Shown in pieces: positions 32,105-43,412 of a stretch of 64,000 nucleotides of DNA. Both the position numbers and the translations under genes were made by a program. Location of the stretch: positions 8,185,501-8,249,500 of the forward strand of contig CM040096.1 of assembly GCA_022496805.1 (NCBI GenBank). Reading direction: 5' to 3'. The DNA comes from Pohlia nutans (Eukaryota; Streptophyta; Bryopsida; Bryales; Mniaceae). The notes below the pieces were generated by a model. It was not told the DNA's origin, searched no databases, and worked only from the letters and a program-made list of their open reading frames with translations. Within the stretch, counting starts at the first letter, position 1. The number at the start of each line of letters is the position of its first letter.

Positions 32105-34900
32105 TCCAAAATTTTAGAATAAATTTTCTCTTAATATTTCTTTCATACCTCTGTATATTTTCAAGAAAGAATGAAGATTATGAGAATTCTTGTTGTAAAT
32201 GGTTTGTTTTATTTCAAATTGTATATGCTCTTGTAATGGTTGATTTTTATGCATAGCTAGTGTGAGATGTGTGGTTTTTGAATTAATTAATTAATTCAAG
32301 GCTAATGTTGAACATGGGATCTATGTGGCAACTTGTAGGCACATCCACATGTAAAATACCTGTAATTTCAAAAAATTCACTAAATGCACAATAATTCACA
32401 AAAATCACAGCAAGATTTAGACTCAAATCATTTTTTTTAAAAGAAGTTGAGGGCTAAACGATAAAGACCAATAATCCCTTTAACAAATATGCCATAGCTT
32501 TCCTAATCCTCCTATTTTCAAACTTTTCCATGTCACTTCTAGAACACAATTGTCATCCTCACATAACTCATCTCTCACATTCTCCCTTGCACAAAACAAC
32601 AAAATATAATAAAATAAAATCTCTCAACGACAACCTTAACAACAATCTCGTCTCTACTAAAATAAAACAATTTCCAATTCTATATCAACAACTAGAAACA
32701 TACCATTTCCAACGTCAGTCTCTTGAGTGGACATTGTATCCTTCAATATTCATCCTGTTAAACCCTAAATAACCCTTCGTTTATCAATGTAACCTAAATT
32801 CCAAAGAAAAATCAGCACAATCACCGAAATCAGTACATCATTACGCTCACTGAGCGAACGAGTTCAAATTCCAATAAGCTTAGCATTCAATCACCAACTT
32901 CCAACACCAAAAAATACTTTGAAAGCAGTCTTAGTACCAAACTAGGCTTAGGCTTTCCCGCACCTCAAACCCATGCTACAATTCAACTTGAATCGAAACA
33001 ACAATTCATCATCGCATTCCTCCACGTCACATTGCAACAACACATCAATCGAATGCCCTAAAACTCGGCCACAATGGTGATGGCAATGGCCAGAGCTTTT
33101 GAACGCATTGTGAAAGGGAAGAGAACGGAAGTGAAACAAACAGCTTTTGAACCAACGCTTGTCTTAGGGTTTACAACCTCATCCTTGTTCATCCACGTTC
33201 TTCCTCATTCGTCCAAGTTCATTCTCAAAGTAGCACATTTTCCATCCTCAACCTCGCAAGCATTAATAAATTAATCCTAGTAGTTAGAAAATGAATTTTG
33301 GTGCATAGTGGTTGATTTTTATAAGTATCTTCAACCACTTGTATACAACATGGTTCATTTTCTAATTTCATTTTTTTGTTGAGGAACTATAAGTATCATC
33401 TTTTAACCCCTAAACGTCCAACCGTCTAGAATGTGGACGATGGACAGAAGAGAACGGAGTTCTTTCATCCACAACAATATTTTTGCAGTGCAATCTTTTT
33501 ATTGTTAAATTTTCAGGTTGTTAGGGTTTCAATTACGTAATAACATCACCAAAATGTTGCATACTAGATTTTTGAAGTTCGATATGGTGGTGAGAGCTTC
33601 CATTTGGGGGCAAAACTTTGGAAATGTTCTGCCTGTTCAAGGATATGAATTCACAAAAAGTAGTAAAACCGCAATGAAAAAGGTGTATTTTCAATCCACC
33701 AGAAGGGCTCACTGAAAGAAATTACTGCCCACTCTCAAAACGACTGCATAGCGAATACAACTCAATAGCCACAGTTTTGACAACACTGAGGGCAAAAAGA
33801 GTTATTGCAACGACGCTAGATTGTACTAAAAACGTCCACTTGTCATGCATCAACACATAAAGAATTCATTCTCAAATTTTCAAACAAAGATGGTGACATG
33901 GACTGTCCTACTGCGGGGCATGATTCAATTATGTTTTTTTGGTCTACACTTGCTTTTGGATCGTCAATTGTATCTAGTATGGATTAACTGCCGTCAAAAT
34001 AGAGGTCAAAATTTATGTATGAGAATGGACAGATCGGTAACGTCCGCAAGAGCTTGTGCCATTGCTGCAATTCAGCTCACAGGACCTATTGCCGCCGCTG
34101 CAAACGATTCTAAAGCAATCAACTTCGTTACCATCGATCACAACTCTCGTACCGCTGAACCCAATGTCGCAGGTACTACCGCCTTTTTTGGACCGGATGC
34201 CGCAGCAGGAAATCGACACCAACGCACGCCCGGAGATGGTTTAGCAACAAAGTGACCCCGATGTGCGTCTGCTCTTGGATGACGGAGACGATACTTCAAG
34301 TGATGACGGCTTCACAAAGGAAGGATGTGTGAGCTCCCTCGACGGTGATAGCTCAAGCGACGTTCATTACTGAGACAAGCTACTAGAAGAAGAGGGAGCA
34401 GAATCTGAAGCAAACAGTGACGGGGAAGAAGAATTTGATAGGCACAACGGGGGCGACGAGCAATATGAAGAGGGCAGCGTGTTTGACATCACGAGTTCCA
34501 AGGTGCAAGCCACTAAGTCCAACCAGCAGAGGACTGCGGTTGAAAGAGCTGGCCCGTATGAAGCTTAGACTCGGCCAAAGAGGGAGCTGAGCCTTGTCAC
34601 TAGCCAGCCTCGAGTGAGGGGAAAGACTCTTTTGATCTCAACCTTTCATCACGATGGACGGTTGAGATGAACTCGAACTGCCAAGGATTTCTGACAGCAT
34701 TTATGTCATGCCCGGGTTTTCAGATCATGCGGATTTCTGGGAAGACGGTCCAGGTCGTGAATCACGATCAAAAGACACAAATTCAAATTGGAAGGATTAA
34801 AGTTCTGACATCATCAAGTATTTTTAAAACTACCATGTAAAACCTATTGACAACTCATATCATGGCCACGCGGGTGGCCAAGCCACGGTTGGCAGCCCTA
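32105..34900. other. Mostly non-coding; solo TTAA terminus and acidic ORF remnants
   Basis: A lone TTAACCCCTAAACG terminus lies at 33403 without a clear partner. At about 34196-34565 (plus strand) there is a stretch of acidic sequence (DPDVRLLLDDGDDTSSDDG and EEEGAESEANSDGEEEFDRH) broken by TAG and TGA codons. It looks like the N-terminal part of some transposon or host protein, which I cannot name. The short frames at 32530-33274 are not recognised. Confidence 0.35.
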
Positions 34901-35034
34901 CAGCACGGTTGAGGGCATTCCACGCGGCGGGACCCAAACCTACACATGGATGGTCTTCCAAAAACAATGTATGTTTCACAAGTTCGTTTAGGCAGCTAGC
35001 ATGTGGGAGCCTGCCGAATCCCACAGAACGTACT

Positions 35035-38000
35035 ATGAGGGGAGTGGAGGTGCCTCCCCTCATGGTACGTGGTGGTGATGGTGGTGGTGACCGTCACCAC
35101 CTGAGAGACATTTTCGAGGTTTTCAACCTCAATGATCTCCTTTCAGACGATGATTTTGAAATTGATTTACCACCGATATTAAAAGGCGACGAAGAAGAAT
35201 TTGATGGGGAGCATGTGGAGGGGATTGAAGAATCAAATTTGGATCCTTCTATGTTTTTGAAATCAACGTATTATTCTTTAAATAGGGGTTGGGTAATTAT
35301 TTTGTCAATTGGTGTAAGGGAAGAATAGTGTCATCGGCGGGCACTATTAGCGCCTTGGATCCTAATTTCTTTCGTTAAGAGGGAACTTCATTGAAAGCAT
35401 GGGAAAAAGGGGTTTTTTTAAAATGGGAACGATATGGAAGGCAATTTGGGGTTCGAACCGGGCCACATGGGAAATAACGTTTGTTTAATAAAAAACATCT
35501 TCATTTGGTTGTCCCCTATATTGATAAATGGCCTTCAATTGTTGTAAGAGCGCACTGCGGGGGAGAAAGACATGAAACATAAAAAGATACTACTGCAAGA
35601 ATTGGTGAAGAGAGATAGTTGGTTGATACACAAATGAATGGTATCCCAAAGCCTTTCATTGAAAAAGTGATTAGTTCATGTTCGAGCTGTCACTTAAGGC
35701 AATAAATGCAGGAAAGGACGGTCCGTCTATTTCGACGGTACACTGCAAGGTATACAATGCTGTTAGCAGAAGAAGAAGGATTTTTGAATAACTTAAAAGC
35801 CCAACACTTAGTGCGCTTGATGTCGATCCATCGATACCGTGTTGTGAGGCCTTGCATATATGTATGCTATGGAGGGGTAAAATTTCAAGGTATATCAAGT
35901 GGCGATAACGGTTTAAGCGATAGAGTGAGGCAATGCTTTACTGCCTAATATGTGGGGTGCAAGTTTTATGTGAAAGTTTTATATCCGAATGAAGAGGGCC
36001 GAGATACTGATATTCATGTGAATAGAGAGCACAATGGGCATGAGCCGAGCTCAATGACGGATTGTTATTTTTTACCTGTTCACCGAAGTGCAATAAGCAT
36101 TTGTGCTGAGATGTGAAAAAACTTAAATAACATCCAATTAGCACTTGCGTATTCAAAGAGGTGCGAAGACATCTTGTGCGAAAGCGTTCCGTTGCATGAA
36201 CAGAAAACCTTTCGTTTCTTTTTTAATCCAAAAGAAGCATTTGTCCTCTCGTATCGTCTTCAAATGCAAGAAAGATGTAGTGAAGATGACTATGAAGTGG
36301 TAAAGCAATCGGTTCCTAAATGGATTGAAAAAAAGAAAGTGATTTTTTACCAACCGTATGACCCTTTAAATGAGGATTCAAATAAACTGCCATTTGTGAT
36401 AGTGATGTAGACCAAGGAGATGCTCAAGCGTGCAAAGACCATCATCCCAAATTTGTCATAGGTGATTGATTCCACGTTTAAAACTAATCAATGAGACATG
36501 TCATTATTTGTTGCGATGTGCTCCAATGCAAGTGATTTGGGTGCTTATTTTCACTATACTTTGTAGTGACGATAATGAAAGTGGCCAAGTGGGAACGGCG
36601 ATATGATTTACTATGAAAGTCGTGTTTCAAAACATGAATACAATCCGACCAAACGCCATAGTAATTGACAAAGACAAAACTTCTAGGATTGCTATAATGA
36701 GGGCAATCTATGAAGACATTTGGTGTTGGGAAAACCAAACAATTGATGGAATTCAAACAAAATGTCAATTGCTATTGTGTTGGTTTCATGCAAAGAAGGC
36801 ATGGGTGGACCATTTGTTGCCTAAAGTGCCTGAGGCACTTTGCAATGGTATGTATAAAAGAATGTGTTCTATGTTGGAAGCATTTTCCGATGACGGCTTC
36901 AACAAAGCATACGAAAGGCTGAAAACCAAGTATGTCAATAATACAAATGTGTTGAAGTATGTCGGACAAGGTTGGGCAGGAGACAACAATCCGTGGAAAC
37001 CTATGTAGCCTAGATGGAGTAGGATGTTTAGGCACGGACATGCAAATACAACAAACCTTGTGGAACGCATGTGGCAATATGTGAAATACACCTTGTTAGA
37101 TGGAAAGGTCAATCGAAGACTTGATGAATTGATTCTCGCAATAATCGGTAACCCGGATTCTAAACGACGATTCGGAAGATTAACCTTAGATGAGCATTAC
37201 AATGATGTTCATTGATTAAGTAAATTGCGCAATTAGTCAATTAGAGGAGGAGACAAGGGTCGAACAGCAAGATTGCAGAAGGCCATGAAATTGGTCCAAC
37301 GGTATAAAGAGGACCGATCAGCAAATCTGGAAGTAATTGACCCGTGTCATTTGGAGTTTGCATTCCGAAATCAGACGATGTCAAACAAGTAGTACATAGT
37401 TAGTTTATCTCGTGAATGGTGCGAATGTAACGACTATGGTCCAATATGTAAACACATGTTGGCAGTAAAACAAATTGTTGAGGATGAATTTCAACATTTG
37501 ACCGATTTGTTGCCAAACATGTTCGAACCTAGTGGCTTTATCCATGACTTGGAAGATTTGAGTGAAGATGCATGTAGGGTCGAAGTGAGGATCCAAGTGG
37601 GGGTCCAAGTAGAGGCTAAAACGAAGATTTGAACAACGGACCTTGCCTAAATTCAAGTAATGAAACTGATTTTATAAAAAATATGTTTCTTAATATCTCG
37701 AACATGACGGCATCACAGAATATTCCAATCGAAATTTATTCAAGTTTGACAACAAAGAAACGAAATGCCTTGAAGAGGGCCGGAGAAATGTTTATCGCAG
37801 TTTTTCAGGAGTCTATGGGGTTAGGTCTGAGGCCAAATCACATAGTGATGCCGAAAGAAGGTAGAAGTATCACCCCCTTACAAGAGAATGTTATAAACAC
37901 AAGACTAGGACATGAGAGTCAGAGGAAAAAACGGAGATTGGATTACAAAGATCTAAGTGATCAAGAAGAGGGTATGGCACAATCTCCAAGACGAGCGGTG

Positions 38001-38251
38001 GAATCAAGTTACCATGTCGAAAACAACTTGTGCAAAAGAAACGTACAAGGGTTAAATTGTCAAAGCTTTGTAGAGAAAAATGTCCTAACTGTGAGGGATT
38101 GAACATATTTTTTAATGGGGTTACTATTATTGAATTCCATAATTGCCAGTATGCAATAGTGAAAGGGGGTTTTAATATTACACCAAACATTCAGGAATAT
38201 GAGGTTGAACAAGACGTGGAGTTGTATTTTAAGGAGTTGAATATATATTAA
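35035..38251 (+). pseudogene. Decayed MULE-type transposase
   Basis: Plus-strand coding remains spread over two frames with several internal stops. In order: an acidic N-terminus (LSDDDFEIDLPPIL); a middle with LPVHRSAISICAEM and FNPKEAFVLSYRLQMQERCS; a DDE-type core with the D of AIVIDKDKTSRIAIMRAIYE, the CxxH-like LLCWFHAKKAWVDHLL, and the E of TTNLVERMWQYVKY; then a SWIM zinc finger, WCECNDYGPICKHMLAV (37414-37470). A Lys/Arg-rich tail follows to about 38100. The architecture is that of MURA/FAR1-related transposases. No TIR found. Certainly inactive. Confidence 0.75.
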
Positions 38252-38649
38252 AAACGTGGAAGCGAATAGCAATTTGGTGCTTAAATAAAAATACCAATTT
38301 GGTGTTATTTGTTTAATAAAGTTTCATGAGATAGCGGTTTTAACCGCTACTTCATTATGGATAGTTATTGTATTTGCATATATAATATGTGTAATGTGTA
38401 TCAATGTATCATACTTTTCTTGGCCACTTTAATAAATATAAATGCATGAAGTATATGTTTAAATTTTTATTATGTATGTATTAAATGTGTGTTCATGAGT
38501 ACTATTTGAACACTTAAAACAAATGAAGCATTTAAAGTAAAAAGAATGTGCTCTAAGTATGATTTTAGTTCAAAATTGTATTTGAATTCATTTCTAAAAC
38601 CGTAGTTAACATTAATCTTAGCACCTAGTCAAAACATACATGTATTATA

Positions 38650-38751
38650 CTCCCTCTGTTCCATAATGACTTGCACGTAGGTTCTCTGAAATCTACCTCT
38701 TGAGGTAGATTTCAGAGAACCTACGTGTAAGTCATTATGGGACAGAGGGAG
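38650..38751. mobile_element. Stowaway MITE, almost pure palindrome
   Basis: 102 bp. CTCCCTCTGTTCCATAATGA at the left and its complement at the right, with arms of ~50 bp and practically no loop, flanked by TA (38648-38649 and 38752-38753). Few mismatches separate the arms, so the insertion is young or kept by recombination. Confidence 0.9.
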
Positions 38752-38823
38752 TAACAGACAGTAAGACTCCTTTTCTCCTCCTTTATCTCAAAACTTTTGA
38801 ATATCTCTAATATAGTGGTTGTA

Positions 38824-39262
38824 TTAACTCCTAATTGTGCGAGGAGCCCTTTGGAGCCACATTTGGTCATTTTAAAATCATATGTTGATTTTCACCTAGT
38901 TCCTAATTTCAAATGAAAATGGTCCCAACTAAAAAAAAGTGTGGGGGCTATCTTCTACTTTCTAGTCCAATTTACCATTCTTCAAAATTGATAAAATTAC
39001 GGTTTTAACACCACTTTAAAGCTCAAAACCCTCAAATTCCAATATACATTGTAGAAACAAAACTATGATTTTTACAAGAAGAAAGCTTTGAAAAATCTTT
39101 TAAAACTCATTATTATTTACATATTTATTAAAAAAAGAACAAAGACAATGGGTTTTACTATAACTCTATGAGAAAAATACGAAAAAAGTATAATATATTT
39201 TAAAATGTGAGAAACTGATGAAGTTTGATCGGGTAATTGTAGTGCGGATGCTTAAGGGTTAA
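38824..39262. mobile_element. TTAA-flanked element, family G copy 2
   Basis: Starts TTAACTCCTAATTG and ends GATGCTTAAGGGTTAA. It is the inverted relative of 20550-21104. Non-coding. Confidence 0.68.
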
Positions 39263-39282
39263 ATAAGAAACTCATAGATACC

Positions 39283-39610
39283 GTAGGCTGGTAGCAACTT
39301 GGACAAAAATTAATTGCTAATGCTTATGCCGGATTTTATGAAAATTCCATAACATACTTGTCCAAATAAACAATAATTAAATTTGTAGATGTCGAAATAA
39401 TTGAAGTTTATAGAAAATCTATAACTCGGTTAATGAATGAAAGTTTTTAGGCTATTCTTCATATTTAACATTAACACTAGGATGTGCCCAAGTTACGTTA
39501 ATTAAGTTTGAATATGCCCAAATATGGATTTTTTTTTTGGTGCCCAACACTTTTTTCTAAATTTTATTATTTATTGGGCATTGAAGTTGTGCAAGGTGCT
39601 ACCAGCCTAC
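39283..39610. mobile_element. MITE with TIR GTAGGCTGGTAGCA
   Basis: The left end GTAGGCTGGTAGCAACTTG and the complement of the right end, GTAGGCTGGTAGCACCTTG, match at 18 of 19 bases. 328 bp, AT-rich, non-coding. The target duplication is unclear. Confidence 0.7.
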
Positions 39611-39676
39611 AGTAATAAAAAAACCTCTAGAAGGATGGTCTTTCACTAGGACAATAATGTTATAAGTGCACATTGA

Positions 39677-40232
39677 TTAACCCATATTTGGATAATTGCA
39701 AAGTTGCATTATAAAATGCAACTAAAAAGGATATTTTGAACTTGATCTACAAATAAAAGTTATACATTATGAATTTCAGATTCTATCCATACGGTTAAAT
39801 CTATGATTGCAATCACCAATATTTTTGTATAAAACTTGAAATTTAAAATTTAAAATTCATTTGTAATTCAATTATAAATAAGATATTGACAATCTATAGA
39901 TGAAATTTACTGTGATGGGTTGAAATGTAACACTCTAGTAGTTTTTGGAGATTTTTGTGCTTGCTTAATTTTGTGAGTTGATTTTTTCAAGAGCACTTTT
40001 GAACACTTTTGAACCAAGATTTTAGAATTTTTTGGTGAATCACTGCAACATGAAACGAGGCATAAAATTTTCACAAATCATCCCTTTTCTAATCATTTCT
40101 CATATGCATGAAGCTAACTTCCAATAAGAGCAGTAAAAATTTCACATAGCAAAAAGTGCATGAAAAATGAGAAAATGTGGATGAGATTTGTACATCATTC
40201 AAAAAATGAACGCTTATGGAATTTATGGTTAA
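39677..40232. mobile_element. TTAA-flanked element, family A copy 3
   Basis: Left TTAACCCATATTTGG is shortened by a small deletion. It shares its right TTAA (40229-40232) with the next element. The interior matches the other family A copies. Confidence 0.6.
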
Positions 40233-40450
40233 CCCCTAAGCGTCTAAAGAGCCAAATATGATTAGATTTGGTCGTTTTTCCATTCAGACCCTAATTTTCA
40301 CCTAATTCCTAATTTCAAATGAAGATGATCTCAACTAAGAAAGTGTGGAAGTTATCTTCTAAATTTTAATCGAATTTACTATTCTTCAAAATTGTTAAAA
40401 TTGCACTTTTATAGCACTTTAAAGCCCAGACCCCTAATGATATGGGTTAA
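40229..40450. mobile_element. TTAA-flanked element, family G, internally deleted
   Basis: Starts TTAACCCCTAAGCG and ends near GATATGGGTTAA. It contains the part of family G around CTAATTTCAAATGAA. It abuts family A copy 3 directly. Confidence 0.5.
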
Positions 40451-40799
40451 GTGAGACTGCTAGTTCGCGAGGCCTTGACAACTTGATTTGAAATTCAACT
40501 TCATGCAACCACAATATATATAAATATGACGTATACCTTCACAGTCTTTGTTCCTCATCCTCAGGACATTCGTGCTTTCTGAGAAATATGGATTCAATTG
40601 AAATGATTCTAAAATTTCCTACATACATTAGAGAAATTTGTAAAGTCTTCCTACGACTCCTCCTGGATTTGATCTCCCATCCTGTAATTTTGAAGAGAAA
40701 CAAAAAGTAATGGAAGCAAAAAGATTCCAGATGGTTTCAAATTGTCGGGTTGGAAATAGTGCATTCACGCAACACGAGGAGAATTTTTTTTTAAAGAAA

Positions 40800-41030
40800 G
40801 AGTGGCAGTGGGCTGACCCACGCCGGCGGCAGCAGGGCTAGCGCTGGCTGGGTCACTGCCCGGGCCGGGTCGGGGCCGGAGCCGGGACTCCGCCAAGGCC
40901 CGGGCCTAGGCCAGGGCCAAGTCCCCACCAAGGCCGGGTCTCAGCCAGGGCCGGGGCCGGGTCCCCGCGAGGGCCGGGTCCAAGCTATGGCCGGGTCCAG
41001 GCCAGGGCCAGGTCTTGGTCTGACCCGCAT
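40800..41030. repeat. GC-rich minisatellite of GGCCGGG words
   Basis: About 230 bp with strongly raised GC in an AT-rich setting. It is composed of overlapping GGCCGGGTC, GGCCAGGGCC and GGCCGGGGCC words with a loose 12-24 bp period. No ORF with family resemblance. Starts and ends abruptly. Confidence 0.75.
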
Positions 41031-41097
41031 TTAATTTTTGTAGACCAAATTTATTTAATTATTTAATTATTTGTAGATCAAAATAAGACTAATTTCA

Positions 41098-41240
41098 CTA
41101 TTGGATGGTGGGCATTGGACTAATTAGTGAATTTGGACGGTGGAAATTATACTAAATAGGAAAATTGGATGGTGGAAATGTGACTTATTAGGAAAATTGG
41201 ACGATGGAAATTAAACTTATTAGGAAAATTGGATGGTAGA
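41098..41240. repeat. ~33-bp tandem repeat
   Basis: Four to five copies of a unit like GGAAAATTGGATGGTGGAAAT followed by a TTAATTATTAG-type end. It lies between the GC-rich block and the 78-bp array. Confidence 0.75.
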
Positions 41241-41384
41241 AATTGGATTTAGTGTTAAGAAGCCTCTTTCAAATTCATCTTCTATGTTCCATTCTTCGAT
41301 ATCATTGCCACAATCTTCCTCCACCTCTAGAACGTGTTATAGCTTTGCAAGTGGTTTATTTGGTCTCATTGCTACAGTTTTCTC

Positions 41385-41989
41385 CCACCTCTTATCTTTG
41401 TCCTTAGCACATGTGACATTTTTTGGTGTATTTTTGAGATCTCATCGGCACAAATGTCTCCCACCTCTTCTCTCTGTCTATAGCGTGTGACATTTTGCAG
41501 GTGTATTTCTGAGATCTTATTAGGTTCATTTCTGCTACCTCTTATCTCTGTTTGTAGCTCGTGCGACTTTTTTGCAGGTGTACTTTTGAGATTTCATTGC
41601 CACAATTTTGTCCCACTTCTTCTCTCTGTCTTTAGCACGTGTGACATTTTTGCAGGTGTATTTTTGAGATATCATGGCACAATTTTCTCCCACCTCTTTT
41701 CTCTGTCTTTAGCTTGTGTGATATTTTGCAGGTGTATTTTTGAGATCTCATTAGGCTTCATTTTCTTCCACCTCTTATCTCTATCTATAGCTCGTCCAAA
41801 TTTTTTACAGGTGTACTTTTGAGATCTCATTGACACAATTTTCTTCCAACTCTTCTCTTTGTCTCTAGCTCATGTGATTATTTGACAGGTGTATTACTGA
41901 GATATCATTGACACAATTTTCTCCCACCTCTTCTATTTGTTTTTAGATTGTGTAAAAGTTGTGCAGGTGCATTTTCTTTATCCTTTACC
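41385..41989 (+). repeat. 78-bp tandem array carrying repeated 3' splice-site-like motifs
   Basis: Eight units with very regular spacing. The AG of the TTTTGCAG|GTGTAT motif falls at 41500, 41577, 41654, 41731, 41810, 41888 and 41966, with a degenerate first unit near 41424. Spacings are 76-79 bp. Each unit has a pyrimidine-rich half (CTCCCACCTCTTCTCTCTGT) and an AG acceptor-like end. The array stops 24 bp before the ATG of the Harbinger transposase remnant. Confidence 0.88.
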
Positions 41990-43163
41990 ATGGCTGACCA
42001 TGATTATGATCGCAATGATGAAGAAAGTGATTACTTAGATTCCACATCTAGTAGTAGTAGCGACAATGACATGATGCAAGAGATGGAGGATGAATATCAA
42101 ATGTTATTCTTTTCTGCGGTGGCTGCAAGTACTTCGACAGAATATTTTGTTTCAAGCGAATGGGAGGAAGGTGGATACCATATAGTTAATTTGCATGAAG
42201 GTGTTCGCGATGTTTTGGGCACCATGCAAGTAACATCGGCCTTGTTCAAATTAAACACAAATTTCACGATCCAGGATTTTTTACGAGCTTTGCACTTTTG
42301 TTACACCATTTATACGATCACATGTTCGAAGTACTAGAGAGGGGCGTATGGTGCAAGGTCGACCTAGCAAACTCTCTCCTGAACAGCGTATTTTGATCTA
42401 CCTTCTCTATCTGAAGCGTGACAACATCCATGTTTTTGACACCCTGCTCTGGAACTGGTCAAAGTCACTTGAGTGTGGCGATAATATTTTTGTGGCTTCG
42501 TGCATTAATGAAGCGTTACATTATGAGATCCGATGGCCAAATGAAGCGGAGAGGTTAGAATTAGGCCAACATTATCTAGAGTTTCCAGGTTGCATTGGTA
42601 TAATTGATGGAACACTCGTGAAAATCAGGAAGCCATAGAATGATCTTGGCCATGGGCATTATTTTAATGGGAGGAAAAAAGTGTATTGTTTGAATAATCT
42701 TGTTGTGGTGGATCACAATGGTCTATTCATTTCTGTAGAAGCTGGATTTTCAGGAGCTTTTCATGATGTAAACGTCCTACGACATACAGATCTAAGTTTG
42801 AATTAGCGGGAATATTTTGCGCACTCGGACGATTATTTTGAATACTTGTTTGGTGATCCTAGTTATATTGGAGCAGAACAATTTATTATGAGACGTGTTG
42901 GTTCACGAGAGGTTGCTAGAGGATACGATGAGGATGCCATTACTGCGTACAATAAAATGTATGCTGGTTATAGAGTTCGGGTGGAGTGGGGAATTGGAGG
43001 CCTAAAACAAAAATGGAGACGCATGATGAAGCGCATTGATTTGACCAAGCCAAAATTCCCCCATCTGTTCAAATCTGCTACCATTTTGACTAATTTTCTA
43101 CACCGAAGGCGCATGGACTTTAATTTAGAGGTTGTAGGTGATATTGTGAAAATTATAATTTGA
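41990..43163 (+). pseudogene. PIF/Harbinger transposase (HARBI1-like), inactivated
   Basis: From ATG 41990 the frame reads MADHDYDRNDEESDYLDSTS (acidic N-terminus), then shifts frame near 42300-42350. It then reads GRPSKLSPEQRILIYLLYLK, then EIRWPNEAERLELG, and FPGCIGIIDGTLVKI (first catalytic Asp), where a TAG occurs at 42636. After it come GFSGAFHDVNVLR (second Asp), another TAG near 42804, and VEWGIGGLKQKW (catalytic Glu). The family cuts at TWA, matching the Tourist-like MITEs in this window. A myb-like partner gene was not seen beside it. Its termini were not found; a family J TTAA fragment begins right after the stop. Confidence 0.8.
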
Positions 43164-43164
43164 A

Positions 43165-43322
43165 TGGGACCAAATTTTATATCATTGGAATAAGTGAAGA
43201 ATTTCATATGTTGAATAATTTTTTAAGAAAAAATTAACAAAAAAGAATCTACGTAAAACCTACTCAAAATTATTGAAAAGAACAGGAGCCACCTGGAGGC
43301 CTTATGGTCCTTTAGGGGTTAA
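43165..43322. mobile_element. TTAA-type element, family J copy 3 (right end)
   Basis: The right end GGTCCTTTAGGGGTTAA lies at 43319-43322. The interior GACCAAATTTTATATCATTGG matches the fragment in LEA intron 2. The left end is lost at the Harbinger remnant. Confidence 0.5.
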
Positions 43323-43412
43323 TTTAACTTGCTCTCAATTTCACTAGCATGAGCTTCCCGTTCTCACTTTCTGAACCTCATCGTGAGAAATTGGGTTAAA
43401 CCATATTGAATA

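Noticed and set aside
34196..34565. Acidic ORF remnant as the N-terminus of a piggyBac transposase
   Set aside because: Acidic N-termini are common to many transposases and no piggyBac catalytic motif follows; tempting only because of the TTAA elements.
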